Source of the DNA: Flaviaestuariibacter sp.
GTDB taxonomy: Bacteria; Bacteroidota; Bacteroidia; Chitinophagales; Chitinophagaceae
Assembly (NCBI GenBank): GCA_025963645.1
Contig: JAOQAI010000018.1
Span: 1-59,232, forward strand
DNA length: 59,232 nucleotides
Direction: 5' to 3'
Below the pieces are notes generated by a model. The model was not told the DNA's origin, made no database searches, and was given only the letters and a program-made list of their open reading frames with translations. Below are positions 16,901-25,260 of this stretch, one piece after another (position 1 is the first letter of the stretch; the number at the start of each line of letters is the position of its first letter). Both the position numbers and the translations under genes were made by a program.

Positions 16901-18460
16901 ATGAGTATTGCAGCCAACCCAGTTATGACGACAGAAAAAGGACATCCGCCTTCCTTGTTTATTTTGTTTTTTACGGAAATGTGGGAACGATTTTCCTATT
17001 ATGGAATGCGTGCCTTGCTGGTACTCTTTCTGACCTCCTCTTTATTAGATGGCGGTTGGGGCTGGGATCGTAAAGAAGCTTTGCAGTTGTATGGCATCTA
17101 TACCGGGTTGGTTTACTTAACACCGATTTTAGGTGGCTTTATCGCTGACAAGTTTTTGGGATACCGGAAAGCGGTTATCCTGGGCGCACTAATCATGACC
17201 ATTGGGCATGCCAGCATGGCGCTGGAGTCGTCTTCTTTTTTCTATATCGGACTTACCTGCCTTATCATTGGAAACGGTTTGTTCAAGCCAAATATTTCTT
17301 CAATCGTAGGACAGCTTTATACTAAGAATCCTGAAAAGAAGGATGCGGCTTATACTATTTTCTACATGGGGATCAATGCAGGTGCTTTCTTAGGTATTTT
17401 GCTTTGCGGCTATATCGGAGAGAAAGTAGACTGGAGTTATGGCTTCGGATTGGCTGGTATCTTCATGTTGTTTGGACTGCTTCAATTTTCATTCGCACAA
17501 AAAATATTCGGAAACATTGGTTTGACGCCAAAGGCGAAAGCGGCATCAGATGCAGCGGATGCGCTGACAGCAGACCCTGCCGCTAAAAAAGACGCGATCG
17601 TTCCGGCACATGTAAATCGTGATCGTATTATTGTCATTTCTATTTTTGCTTTCTTCACCATCTTCTTTTGGTGGGCATTTGAGCAGGCAGGTGGCTCCAT
17701 GACCATCTTTGCAAATGACTATACAGACCGTACGCTATCCGGTGGTTCCGCTTCTACTTTTAAATGGGCGAATACACTATTGACGGTAGTGCCATTGATT
17801 ATCTTGACGGTGGTATTAGCTAATCTTTTCAGAAAGACGTTTGCCAAATATTCCTTGTCTAACATATTCCTTGGAACCAGCTTTTTGATCATCTGGGGCA
17901 TTGTGATCTGGATGCTGGTAAGAGAGTTCAAAGCTGATGCAACCGAGGTCCCGGCTTCCTGGTTTGGTATTTTAAACTCGTTCTTCATTATCGCATTTGC
18001 ACCCCTGTTTTCCAAGCTTTGGGAAAGCCGTCTCAACCCTTCTGGCCCTGTAAAATTTGCTATCGGCTTGTTCCTGGTAGGCATTGGTTTTGCCATCCTT
18101 GCTTACGGAAGCTATGGCATTGAGCCCGGTGCAAAAACCGCTGCCGTGAGCATGGCGTGGCTGATCCTGGCTTACCTGTTTCATACACTGGGCGAGTTGT
18201 GCGTTTCTCCTGTAGGTCTTTCTTATGTGAGTAAATTAGCGCCCGTTAAGTTGGTTGGATTGATGTTCGGTATCTGGTTTGTTGCCAACTTTGCCGCTAA
18301 TTTCTTAGGCGGTATTACCGGCAGTTATATAGATGCCATTACGGAGAAATATTCCCTGGCTACCTTCTTCCTCATCTTCACGGTTATCCCGATTCTGGCT
18401 GGTTTGATCATGCTGGGACTGAATGGCTTTATGAAGAAGCGGATGCATGGTTACGAATAA
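16901..18460 (+). CDS. POT-family proton-dependent oligopeptide transporter
   Basis: Inner-membrane major-facilitator protein importing di- and tripeptides with protons. The 519-residue chain has about 14 hydrophobic segments. The family motif around FFTEMWERFSYYGMRALLV (residues 24-42) carries the ExxER motif that couples protons. The PTR2 signature region is GGFIADKFLGYRKAVILGA (about 83-101), and FYMGINAGAFLG lies near residue 154. The helix-10 motif FHTLGELCVSPVGLSYV is near residue 427. A second POT gene follows in tandem after a terminator, so the two are probably separately expressed. Confidence 0.94.
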   Translation: MSIAANPVMTTEKGHPPSLFILFFTEMWERFSYYGMRALLVLFLTSSLLDGGWGWDRKEALQLYGIYTGLVYLTPILGGFIADKFLGYRKAVILGALIMTIGHASMALESSSFFYIGLTCLIIGNGLFKPNISSIVGQLYTKNPEKKDAAYTIFYMGINAGAFLGILLCGYIGEKVDWSYGFGLAGIFMLFGLLQFSFAQKIFGNIGLTPKAKAASDAADALTADPAAKKDAIVPAHVNRDRIIVISIFAFFTIFFWWAFEQAGGSMTIFANDYTDRTLSGGSASTFKWANTLLTVVPLIILTVVLANLFRKTFAKYSLSNIFLGTSFLIIWGIVIWMLVREFKADATEVPASWFGILNSFFIIAFAPLFSKLWESRLNPSGPVKFAIGLFLVGIGFAILAYGSYGIEPGAKTAAVSMAWLILAYLFHTLGELCVSPVGLSYVSKLAPVKLVGLMFGIWFVANFAANFLGGITGSYIDAITEKYSLATFFLIFTVIPILAGLIMLGLNGFMKKRMHGYE

Positions 18461-18477
18461 TAATTCCCTCAATTCAT

Positions 18478-18513
18478 AAAAAAAGGTGGTGTCGATGGGC
18501 ATCACCTTTTTTT
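18478..18513 (+). terminator. Rho-independent terminator after the first POT gene
   Basis: An A-tract, AAGGTGGTG, a seven-base loop, CATCACCTT and a T-tract form a hairpin with one G-T pair. The flanking A and T runs would allow termination in either direction. Confidence 0.75.
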
Positions 18514-18587
18514 ATTATCCAATAGAAACCTTTGCATTTTCTACAAAGCTGACTTTTATTTTATCTTTCGTTTTACAAACCACTGAA

Positions 18588-20087
18588 ATGAATGAGTTAG
18601 AAACCACCTCCGCACAGCCAGAACAACTAGATTCAGCCCGCCAGCCCCGGCAACTCTACATCCTCTTCTTTGCTGAAATGTGGGAGCGCTTTTCTTTCTA
18701 TGGAATGAAAGCGCTATTGTTAGCATACATGGTAACGCAGCTAAAGTTTGACGAACCAAAAGGCTATGCTATTTTAGGTTCTTATGCAGCGTTAGTTTAC
18801 ACGATGCCTATGTTCGGGGGCTTTATGGCAGATCGGTTCCTTGGCTATAGAAGGGCGATCCTTTATGGAGGTATTTTAATGTCAATTGGCCACTTGGTAT
18901 TAGCCATTCCCGAGGACTGGAGTTTCTTTTATGGTATGGCCTTTATCATTTGTGGCAATGGTTTCTTCAAGCCCAATATATCCAGTCTTGTAGGAACGCT
19001 TTATAAAAAGAACGATCCCCGGCGAGACAGCGGCTTTTCACTTTTTTACATGGGCATTAATATAGGTGCGGCTTTAGGCGGACTATTATGCGGATATGTT
19101 GGCGAACGCATCAACTGGCATTACGGGTTTGGATTAGCCGGCATTTTCATGGTACTTGGGTTGGTGGTGTTTGCCATAGGCAAAAAGTCATTAGGACAAA
19201 AGGGGTTGCCTCCAAATGAAGCAGCTTTGAGAAAGCCATTGGTGCCTTTTATCAACAGTGAGTGGCTTATCTACCTTGGCACACTGATCATTATTCCATT
19301 TATTGTGTTGCTTTTTAACCGCTACGAATGGATGGATTATATCATGTTCGGGTTGGGGTTGGTTTCACTCGTTTACATCTTATACATTGCTTTTAGATTG
19401 GAGCCTGACGCCAAGCAAAAGCTTTTTGCAGCGCTTACGCTGGTAATCTTCTCTACGCTGTTCTGGGCTTTCTATGAGCAGAATGCGGGTTCGCTTAACC
19501 TCTTTGCCATGCGCAATGTGGACATGCATTTTTTGGGTGCTGATCTGCCGGCGCTTTCCGTTAATAATTTCCTGCCGCCGGGATGGGTGATTGTACTAAG
19601 CTTCTTTTTTGCATGGCTCTGGCCATGGTTAAACAAGCGCGGCCAGGAACCTTCTACACCATTGAAGTTTGGGTTGTCCTTTATTCTTATGGGTATTGGG
19701 TTTTGCGTATTCTACCTTGCCTGTAAAAGCAATGAGGGTACCGGTTTGATCCCTTTGTGGGCTTTTGTTGCGGGCTACTTTTTCATCATCAGCGGAGAGC
19801 TTTGCTTATCACCTATCGGCTTGTCTATGATCACCAAGTTATCGCCTATGAAGATCGTGGGATTGATGATGGGCATTTGGTTTTTTGCTTCGGCCATCGG
19901 TGAGTTTTTAGCCGGCAAAATCGGTTCGCTAATGAGTGTACCGGAAGCGGTGCAAAACAACGCGGTACAATCACTGCCGTATTATGCGGATATTCTTATT
20001 AAAATTGGATTGGGATCAATGGTATTAGGTGGTATTTTAATACTGGTAGTGCCGTTATTACGAAAATGGATGGGTAATGTGCGTTGA
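18588..20087 (+). CDS. POT-family proton-dependent oligopeptide transporter, second copy
   Basis: Paralogue of the preceding gene and clearly diverged from it. The start at ATG 18588 (MNELETTSAQ) gives 499 residues and places the family motif LFFAEMWERFSFYGMKALLL at residues 25-44; in-frame codons further upstream look like terminator and leader sequence. Other signatures are GGFMADRFLGYRRAILYGG, FYMGINIGAALGGLLCGYVG and SGELCLSPIGLSMI. It differs from the first copy mainly in the central loop and helices around residues 200-300. Substrate specificity cannot be read from sequence. A strong hairpin follows the stop codon. Confidence 0.93.
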   Translation: MNELETTSAQPEQLDSARQPRQLYILFFAEMWERFSFYGMKALLLAYMVTQLKFDEPKGYAILGSYAALVYTMPMFGGFMADRFLGYRRAILYGGILMSIGHLVLAIPEDWSFFYGMAFIICGNGFFKPNISSLVGTLYKKNDPRRDSGFSLFYMGINIGAALGGLLCGYVGERINWHYGFGLAGIFMVLGLVVFAIGKKSLGQKGLPPNEAALRKPLVPFINSEWLIYLGTLIIIPFIVLLFNRYEWMDYIMFGLGLVSLVYILYIAFRLEPDAKQKLFAALTLVIFSTLFWAFYEQNAGSLNLFAMRNVDMHFLGADLPALSVNNFLPPGWVIVLSFFFAWLWPWLNKRGQEPSTPLKFGLSFILMGIGFCVFYLACKSNEGTGLIPLWAFVAGYFFIISGELCLSPIGLSMITKLSPMKIVGLMMGIWFFASAIGEFLAGKIGSLMSVPEAVQNNAVQSLPYYADILIKIGLGSMVLGGILILVVPLLRKWMGNVR

Positions 20088-20100
20088 CGCAGAATAAAAA

Positions 20101-20123
20101 ACGTCCCGCACGATGCGGGACGT
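20101..20123. terminator. Bidirectional terminator between the second POT gene and the DUF1501 gene
   Basis: ACGTCCCGCA, loop CGA, TGCGGGACGT is a perfect ten-base stem. An A-tract lies to the left and a T-rich tract to the right, between two convergent genes. Confidence 0.85.
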
Positions 20124-20143
20124 TGCTTTTAACCTATAACGCT

Positions 20144-21346
20144 CTACACAAACTTCAGCTTATCATATCGCTTGCCCAATATCTTTTTATCATCCGCACC
20201 AAGCCAATTATTCAGCACCGTAGCATACACATTCTTAAAATCCACCTTGTATTTCAGGTCGCCTTCGTCCAGGTCTGACAGGTCGGGCAACGCATTCAAC
20301 ACGCCTTTCTCTTTTAAGCCACCGCCCAGCAGGAACATATTGTTTGCCGTACCATGATCGGTGCCGCCACTGGCGTTTTGCGCTACACGGCGACCGAACT
20401 CGGAGAAGGTGAAGAACAGCACATCGTTAAAGCGACCATTGGCCTTCAGGTCTTTCATAAACGAACCAACCGCATCATTCATTTCTTTAAAGAGGCGCTG
20501 TTGCTGCTGCTCCTGGTTGATATGCGTATCAAAACTGCCCAGCGATACATAATAAACTTTGGTGTTGATCTCGGAATAGATCAGCGAAGCAATCGTTTTC
20601 AAATCCTTGCCTAAACCGGTGTTTGGATATTCTTCAGCTGAAGGATGAATACGCGATTGTTTGAAAATATAATCGGCAGAAGATAATGTCTGCGACATGG
20701 TCTTATAGAGATAATCCACCGGTTGTTCATCATGGTGATCGCCGCCATGCGCTTTCGCCACATCTTTAAAGAACTTTTCATTACTGGTGCCATACAGCCG
20801 CTTCGGGTCTTTCAGCGCCATTCCATTGATGCCTTCGCCCTTCAATGCCAGGCTTAGTGTATCATCAATCTCTAAAGCCTGTGTCGGCAGTCCACAGCCA
20901 TTGCATTGTGCATCCAGGTAGCGACCCAACCATCCCGTATTTACATATTCATTGCTCTCACTGGCGCTGTGCCAAATGTCCATGCTGCGGAAATGCGAGC
21001 GGTCGGGATTGGGGTATCCCACATTATTCAAAATGCCTAAGGAGCCATCATGATACGCATCGGCAAAGGAGGTAAGCGCCGGGTGCAGCCCCACTTCACT
21101 GGTTAGCGATAAGGATTTTGCTCTCTCTATACCAATGCGCGGTCTGCTGCGATAATAAATATCGTTGCGCACCGGTATCACGGTGTTCAGTCCATCGTTA
21201 CCACCGCTTAGCTGCAGGATAACGACCACCTTATTACCTGGCGGCACGGCTCGCGGCGCTTCAAAAGCCTTTAAAAATTTGGGCATCATCAGCGATGCGG
21301 TTGCCAGCGAACCGACCTGTATAAATTCTTTGCGTTTGATTATCAT
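20144..21346 (-). CDS. DUF1501 family secreted protein
   Basis: The 400-residue protein starts with a Tat-like N-terminus (MIIKRKEFIQVGSLATASLMMPKF, broken here as MIIKRKEFIQ and VGSLATASLMMPKF). It then has the DUF1501 landmarks KVVVILQLSGGNDGLNTVIP (near residue 40), DRSHFRSMDIWHSAS (near 113), GSFDTHINQE (near 272) and FSEFGRRVAQNASGGTDHGTA (as FSEFGRRVAQNA, GGTDHGTAN). The family is alkaline-phosphatase/sulfatase-like and is nearly always encoded next to DUF1800; its chemistry is not established. The DUF1800 gene lies upstream on the same strand. The repeat arm ends three bases before the ATG and places AGGGGG just upstream of the start. Confidence 0.9.
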   Translation of the reverse strand: MIIKRKEFIQVGSLATASLMMPKFLKAFEAPRAVPPGNKVVVILQLSGGNDGLNTVIPVRNDIYYRSRPRIGIERAKSLSLTSEVGLHPALTSFADAYHDGSLGILNNVGYPNPDRSHFRSMDIWHSASESNEYVNTGWLGRYLDAQCNGCGLPTQALEIDDTLSLALKGEGINGMALKDPKRLYGTSNEKFFKDVAKAHGGDHHDEQPVDYLYKTMSQTLSSADYIFKQSRIHPSAEEYPNTGLGKDLKTIASLIYSEINTKVYYVSLGSFDTHINQEQQQQRLFKEMNDAVGSFMKDLKANGRFNDVLFFTFSEFGRRVAQNASGGTDHGTANNMFLLGGGLKEKGVLNALPDLSDLDEGDLKYKVDFKNVYATVLNNWLGADDKKILGKRYDKLKFV

Positions 21347-21349
21347 AAA

Positions 21350-21549
21350 CCCCCTGTCCCCCTAAAGGGGAACTTAGATCTATCAGACTTTGCTTCTGCT
21401 TACATTTCTACAGAAGAAAGATTGATGGACCATTTTTATTGTTGAATAATATTGTAACCACAGAATCAGCTGAAACTGATTTTTATAAAGAAATAATCCT
21501 AATTCATAATGCCACACCGACCTAAGTTCCCCTTTAGGGGGACAGGGGG
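21350..21549. repeat. Inverted G/C-rich repeat pair filling the DUF1800-DUF1501 gap
   Basis: Arms 21350-21377 and 21522-21549 are exact reverse complements over 28 bases (CCCCCTGTCCCC, CTAAA loop, GGGGAACTTAG). The loop sequence TAAA differs from the GGT loop of the recR/metH and purD pairs but matches within this pair. The right arm abuts the DUF1800 stop codon, and the left arm is three bases from the DUF1501 start. The 144-base interior is A/T-rich with no gene. Confidence 0.88.
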
Positions 21550-23019
21550 TTAACACAGCTGATACTCCGGCACACTCATCAGCTGCAACGTCACCGACCG
21601 GATAAAGCTTTCGCGGCTGGTGCTGTCTGCGGTTCCTTTTATCACCGTCATAGGCACCTTCAGCGGCACCTGCAACAGCGTTCCCGCTAAGCCCACTAGC
21701 AAGTTCTCCCTGGGTACGCCTTCAAAGCTTTTCACAAAAGGAGTCCACTCGATCTTGGCGTTGATCGGACGTGCCGCTTTTCCGTAACCGCCTTTTTGTT
21801 TGTCCACGTTCGGCTCGCCGCCTTCCGTTAGTCCGCCCATCATATCATCATCTGTTTTCGGACGGATATTAAAATCGTCCTGGTCATTGATCATTTTCGG
21901 AAGGCGCATGCGCACCATCAGCGTTGAACTGTCGATCCAGGATTTGCCACCGGGCCAGCCCGCTACATTCGGTGGGTAGAAAAGCAATTGTCCTAGCAAG
22001 CGCTGCACCAGTAGTAAGGCTTCTTCATTCTCCAATTGCATAGGTAGGGTGCGCTGCATGCCGGCAATTAATTCAATCGGCGATTTGATCTTCGCGCCAA
22101 TATTCTTGGGATCGTAAAACCAATCGGAAGTAAAGATGTCCTCCATCAGCTTGCCGATATTATACTCAGACTTATAGAACCGTTCCGACAGCCAATCAAT
22201 CTTGCTGTTATCTACCACATCATTCACAAAGGCGCGATATACCTTTTGGGTAATGAAGCGAGCAGTGGCCTTTTGCTCTAATAAAATATCCAGCACATCT
22301 TCCCCTTCAAAGTTGCCGGTCTTTCCCAGCACCGTTTTGCTGCCGGTATCGTGCTGAAAGCGACGAAAAGCAAACTCGCCTCGCGGTGTAGCGCTCCAGC
22401 CGGTAAAAGCACGTGCCGCTTCTTTAATATCGTTCTCGGTATAGTTGCCGCGGCCCAGCGTGAAAAGCTCCATCACCTCGCGGGCAAAGTTTTCGTTCGG
22501 ATGGTCCTTTTTATTTTGCTGCGCATTCAAAAAGTTGAGCATCGCTGCTGACTTTGACACGCCATGCAGCAAGTCCCGGAAAGAGCCCAGCGCATTTTCC
22601 CGAACTACGTCCAGCAGTTGTTGCTGGAAAAAGATATTGACGTTGCGGGAAGCAAAATGCCCGTGCCAGAAGAACGCCATCTTCTCCCGCAGTTGCTGCT
22701 CGCTTCCTATCATTTGATAGAGCCAGGTGAGGTTCAGGCTTTTGATACTGTCGCGGTTTTTATTGCGGATCCTTTTGCGCTCCTCTGCATCCAGCTCATT
22801 CTTCTTTCCCTGCCGGCCGATCTCCTCGGCACCCATGTATAAGCCTTTTAGATAATTGTCTGCTACATCAATATAGGTAGGTCGTTTAGATGATCCCTTT
22901 TGAAGCGCTTTGTATAATTCGGTGGGAGTAATAGCAGTAAGCTGGTTCAATTGACTGGCAGCCGGGCCAAAGCCGGCACGCCACATCAGGTGCTTATTTT
23001 TATCGAGATTCGTAAGCAT
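21550..23019 (-). CDS. DUF1800 family protein
   Basis: The 489-residue protein carries the DUF1800 landmarks: HLMWRAGFGPAASQLNQL near the start, REKMAFFWHGHFASRN (about residue 110), NENFAREVMELFTLG (about 175), TENDIKEAARAFTGW (about 192) and FYPPNVAGWPGGKSWID (about 350). DUF1800 genes pair with DUF1501 genes across Bacteroidota and Planctomycetota, suggesting a joint role that remains undefined. No clear signal peptide is visible here. The insert between the core and the C-terminus (MMGGLTEGGEPNVDKQ) is low in complexity. The TAA stop abuts the repeat pair. Confidence 0.9.
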   Translation of the reverse strand: MLTNLDKNKHLMWRAGFGPAASQLNQLTAITPTELYKALQKGSSKRPTYIDVADNYLKGLYMGAEEIGRQGKKNELDAEERKRIRNKNRDSIKSLNLTWLYQMIGSEQQLREKMAFFWHGHFASRNVNIFFQQQLLDVVRENALGSFRDLLHGVSKSAAMLNFLNAQQNKKDHPNENFAREVMELFTLGRGNYTENDIKEAARAFTGWSATPRGEFAFRRFQHDTGSKTVLGKTGNFEGEDVLDILLEQKATARFITQKVYRAFVNDVVDNSKIDWLSERFYKSEYNIGKLMEDIFTSDWFYDPKNIGAKIKSPIELIAGMQRTLPMQLENEEALLLVQRLLGQLLFYPPNVAGWPGGKSWIDSSTLMVRMRLPKMINDQDDFNIRPKTDDDMMGGLTEGGEPNVDKQKGGYGKAARPINAKIEWTPFVKSFEGVPRENLLVGLAGTLLQVPLKVPMTVIKGTADSTSRESFIRSVTLQLMSVPEYQLC

Positions 23020-23052
23020 GAAAAGGGAAAAGTTTGGTTTGAGACCCCAAAA

Positions 23053-23060
23053 TAGTTTTG
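23053..23060 (+). promoter_or_regulatory. Putative promoter (TAGTTTTG) of the AlkB-like gene
   Basis: Exact TAnnTTTG match 34 bases before the ATG, with TTTG at 23033-23036 placed 16 bases upstream, close to the Bacteroidota -33/-7 arrangement. It lies in the short divergent gap to the DUF1800 gene. Confidence 0.5.
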
Positions 23061-23093
23061 TAGTTTAACAGTTCCTAAAATTAATCTTTCCGG

Positions 23094-24158
23094 ATGACTG
23101 CCCGCAGCCTCAAATACGCTTCGCCTTTTCTGATCTATGTGGGAGCCTTGCAGGCATTTCTTTCCAACGGCTGGGTAGTTTTCATTCCTTTAGTTTATGC
23201 CTGGGTTATTATTCCCTTGTTAGAACTGTTCATCCCGGCTAATAACAAGAACCTGAATGAAGCAGAGGAAGAGCTGGCGAAGCAAAACCGTGTTTATGAC
23301 CTCCTGCTCTATGCCATCGTGCCGTTGCAATTTCTAGCCCTGGGCGCCTTTTTATATTCGGTAAGTTTTGTAACGCAATCAACTGCAGATATTATTGGCA
23401 AGACTGCCGTCATGGGATTGCTCTGCGGCACTTTTGGCATCAATGTCGGGCACGAGTTGGGGCACCGTGTTAACCGGTTCGAGCAGTTCCTAGCCAAAGC
23501 TCTCCTGCTGTCGTCGCTTTACATGCACTTTTTTATCGAGCACAACAAAGGCCACCACAAACGGGTGGCCACACCTGAAGATCCGAGTAGTGCCCGCTAC
23601 GGTGAACCGGTTTATTTTTTTTGGGTTCGTTCTATTGGGTTGAGCTATGTAAGCGCCTGGCAGATTGCCAATAATGATGCGGTAAAAAGGGGCTTTCAAA
23701 AGTTGTCCTTTCGCAATGAAATGCTCCGCTTTCATATCGTGCAAGGGCTCTTACTGGCACTGATTTATTTCGTTTGTGGTAGCACAGGGCTTCTGCTCTT
23801 TATCCTTGCTGCGGTGCAAGGCATACTCTTACTGGAAACCGTAAATTATATTGAGCACTACGGGCTGCAGCGGCAAGCTAGGCAGAATGGTTCGTATGAA
23901 AGAACACAGGCACTCCATAGCTGGAACTCCAATCATATCATTGGTCGTGTGATGCTGTTTGAGTTGAGCCGCCATAGCGATCATCACTATCTCGCCAGCC
24001 GTAAATACCAGGTGCTGCGGCACCACGAAAGTGCGCCACAATTACCCACGGGTTACCCGGGAATGATGCTGCTTTCATTACTGCCGCCGCTTTGGTTTTG
24101 GGTAATGAATAAAAGAGTGGGCTTATTTTCCAAGGATCAATCGTATGCCCAAGGTTAG
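23094..24158 (+). CDS. AlkB-like integral-membrane di-iron alkane 1-monooxygenase
   Basis: Membrane hydroxylase of the fatty-acid desaturase/AlkB superfamily, expected to hydroxylate terminal carbons of alkanes or similar chains with a rubredoxin donor. The three histidine boxes are visible: HELGHR (near residue 120), HNKGHHKRVATPEDP (near 148) and SRHSDHHYLASRKYQ (near 282), plus NYIEHYGLQR (near 252) typical of AlkB. About six hydrophobic segments alternate with the boxes. At 354 residues it is shorter than pseudomonad AlkB. No rubredoxin gene is adjacent. The 3' end overlaps the convergent beta-barrel gene by 36 bases. Confidence 0.9.
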   Translation: MTARSLKYASPFLIYVGALQAFLSNGWVVFIPLVYAWVIIPLLELFIPANNKNLNEAEEELAKQNRVYDLLLYAIVPLQFLALGAFLYSVSFVTQSTADIIGKTAVMGLLCGTFGINVGHELGHRVNRFEQFLAKALLLSSLYMHFFIEHNKGHHKRVATPEDPSSARYGEPVYFFWVRSIGLSYVSAWQIANNDAVKRGFQKLSFRNEMLRFHIVQGLLLALIYFVCGSTGLLLFILAAVQGILLLETVNYIEHYGLQRQARQNGSYERTQALHSWNSNHIIGRVMLFELSRHSDHHYLASRKYQVLRHHESAPQLPTGYPGMMLLSLLPPLWFWVMNKRVGLFSKDQSYAQG

Positions 24159-24758
24159 AGGGTTGCTTGAGCTAAGATTGGTTTGAAAAGCAACGTTTTT
24201 ATACTTGCTAATATTACCGGGAGCCGAAGTATTATACCGCCTACCGCTGCTATATCCAACGCTGGCAATGCTATTGATCGAAGCTTCTAGATGAATACGC
24301 TTATTCACTGCATAAGCGACCCCTGGAGTTAGGTTAATGAAAAAATTCTTCTGCTCACCGATACTTTTATCTGTTGTTGTATGGAATTGTTCCGATTCAC
24401 TTTCGCGGTAGCCTAAGCCTGCCTCCCCATACAAGTAGAAGCTTTTACTTAAAGACTTGTATCTCCGCAAAAATAGGTGACCGCCAAAATGATTGCTTGA
24501 AGTATTGTCGCCTGAAAAACTAGATTTACCGTGTCCATAGCTGAAGCCAATGCCAAGAACTGTATTAGTACGGATGGTATACCCCACGGTCGGGGACAGG
24601 CTAAAAGAACGTTCCTTTTGGTTAAAAATCCCTTGCTCTGCTTCACTAGTGCTGGCACCAATACTGCCTCCTAATAAAACGGTGCCTTTGTTGATTTGCG
24701 CATTCGATGCAAGAGAGGCACTAACAGCCGCAACGGCTACGAGTAAAAGTTTTTTCAT
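24123..24758 (-). CDS. Outer-membrane beta-barrel protein, OmpA/porin-like small barrel
   Basis: Starting at ATG 24758 the protein is 211 residues with a Sec signal peptide (MKKLLLVAVAAVSASLASNA, cleavage before QINKG). The rest alternates short beta strands rich in Gly, Ser, Tyr and aromatic residues (VGYTIRTNTVLGIGFSYGH, FYLYGEAGLGYRESES) and ends in a strand finishing LGIRLILGK. This fits an eight-strand PF13505-type outer-membrane barrel of the Bacteroidota. Ligand and role are unknown. It is convergent with, and overlaps, the AlkB-like gene. Confidence 0.85.
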   Translation of the reverse strand: MKKLLLVAVAAVSASLASNAQINKGTVLLGGSIGASTSEAEQGIFNQKERSFSLSPTVGYTIRTNTVLGIGFSYGHGKSSFSGDNTSSNHFGGHLFLRRYKSLSKSFYLYGEAGLGYRESESEQFHTTTDKSIGEQKNFFINLTPGVAYAVNKRIHLEASINSIASVGYSSGRRYNTSAPGNISKYKNVAFQTNLSSSNPLTLGIRLILGK

Positions 24759-24862
24759 GTACAATCGGTTTAGAGCCCGAATATGATACAGGAAATAAGA
24801 AAGGAGAACGCTGCCGCTCTCCTTTAACAATAGCTTACCCTAACAAAATGTTACGGGGCTTA

Positions 24863-25189
24863 TTACTTTTTTGCGTTCTCCATCACATAGGCGGTCACCT
24901 GGGTGGCTTCGGTCTCATTTAACTTTGCCATTGGAACCATCTTTTTCAAAATGCCGGTCCAGCGCTCCTGTGTGTAAGCTGTCACATCTTTGGGTTTGTG
25001 GCAACGGGCACACATGGTCTTGTCCGTGTACACAGCATGACCAGCCGTCACCAGGGCAGCTCTCTCGGTGGCTACTTTCTCGGCAGCAGCCTTATCAGCG
25101 GCAGCCTTCTCTGCAGCGGCTTTGCTGGCACTACGGGAACAGGCTACTACAAGGGTCGCCATCATCAGTACAATTAAAATCTTCTTCAT
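24863..25189 (-). CDS. Small c-type cytochrome lipoprotein
   Basis: Starting at ATG 25189 the protein is 108 residues with a lipoprotein signal (lipobox VVAC). It then has an Ala/Lys/Glu-rich helix with three similar repeats (AAAEKAAADKAAAEK) and a compact domain containing the heme c-binding motif CARCH followed by KPKDVTAYT. Met residues (KKMVPMAKL) can serve as the sixth heme ligand. It probably carries electrons at the periplasmic face. The helical repeat may act as a spacer from the membrane. Only one heme motif is present. Confidence 0.87.
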   Translation of the reverse strand: MKKILIVLMMATLVVACSRSASKAAAEKAAADKAAAEKVATERAALVTAGHAVYTDKTMCARCHKPKDVTAYTQERWTGILKKMVPMAKLNETEATQVTAYVMENAKK

Positions 25190-25260
25190 GATCGTCAGTT
25201 GGTAAGCGATAAAAATACGCCTGCTTTTGATTCGATAGCTATCGCTTAAGTTAATAATCG

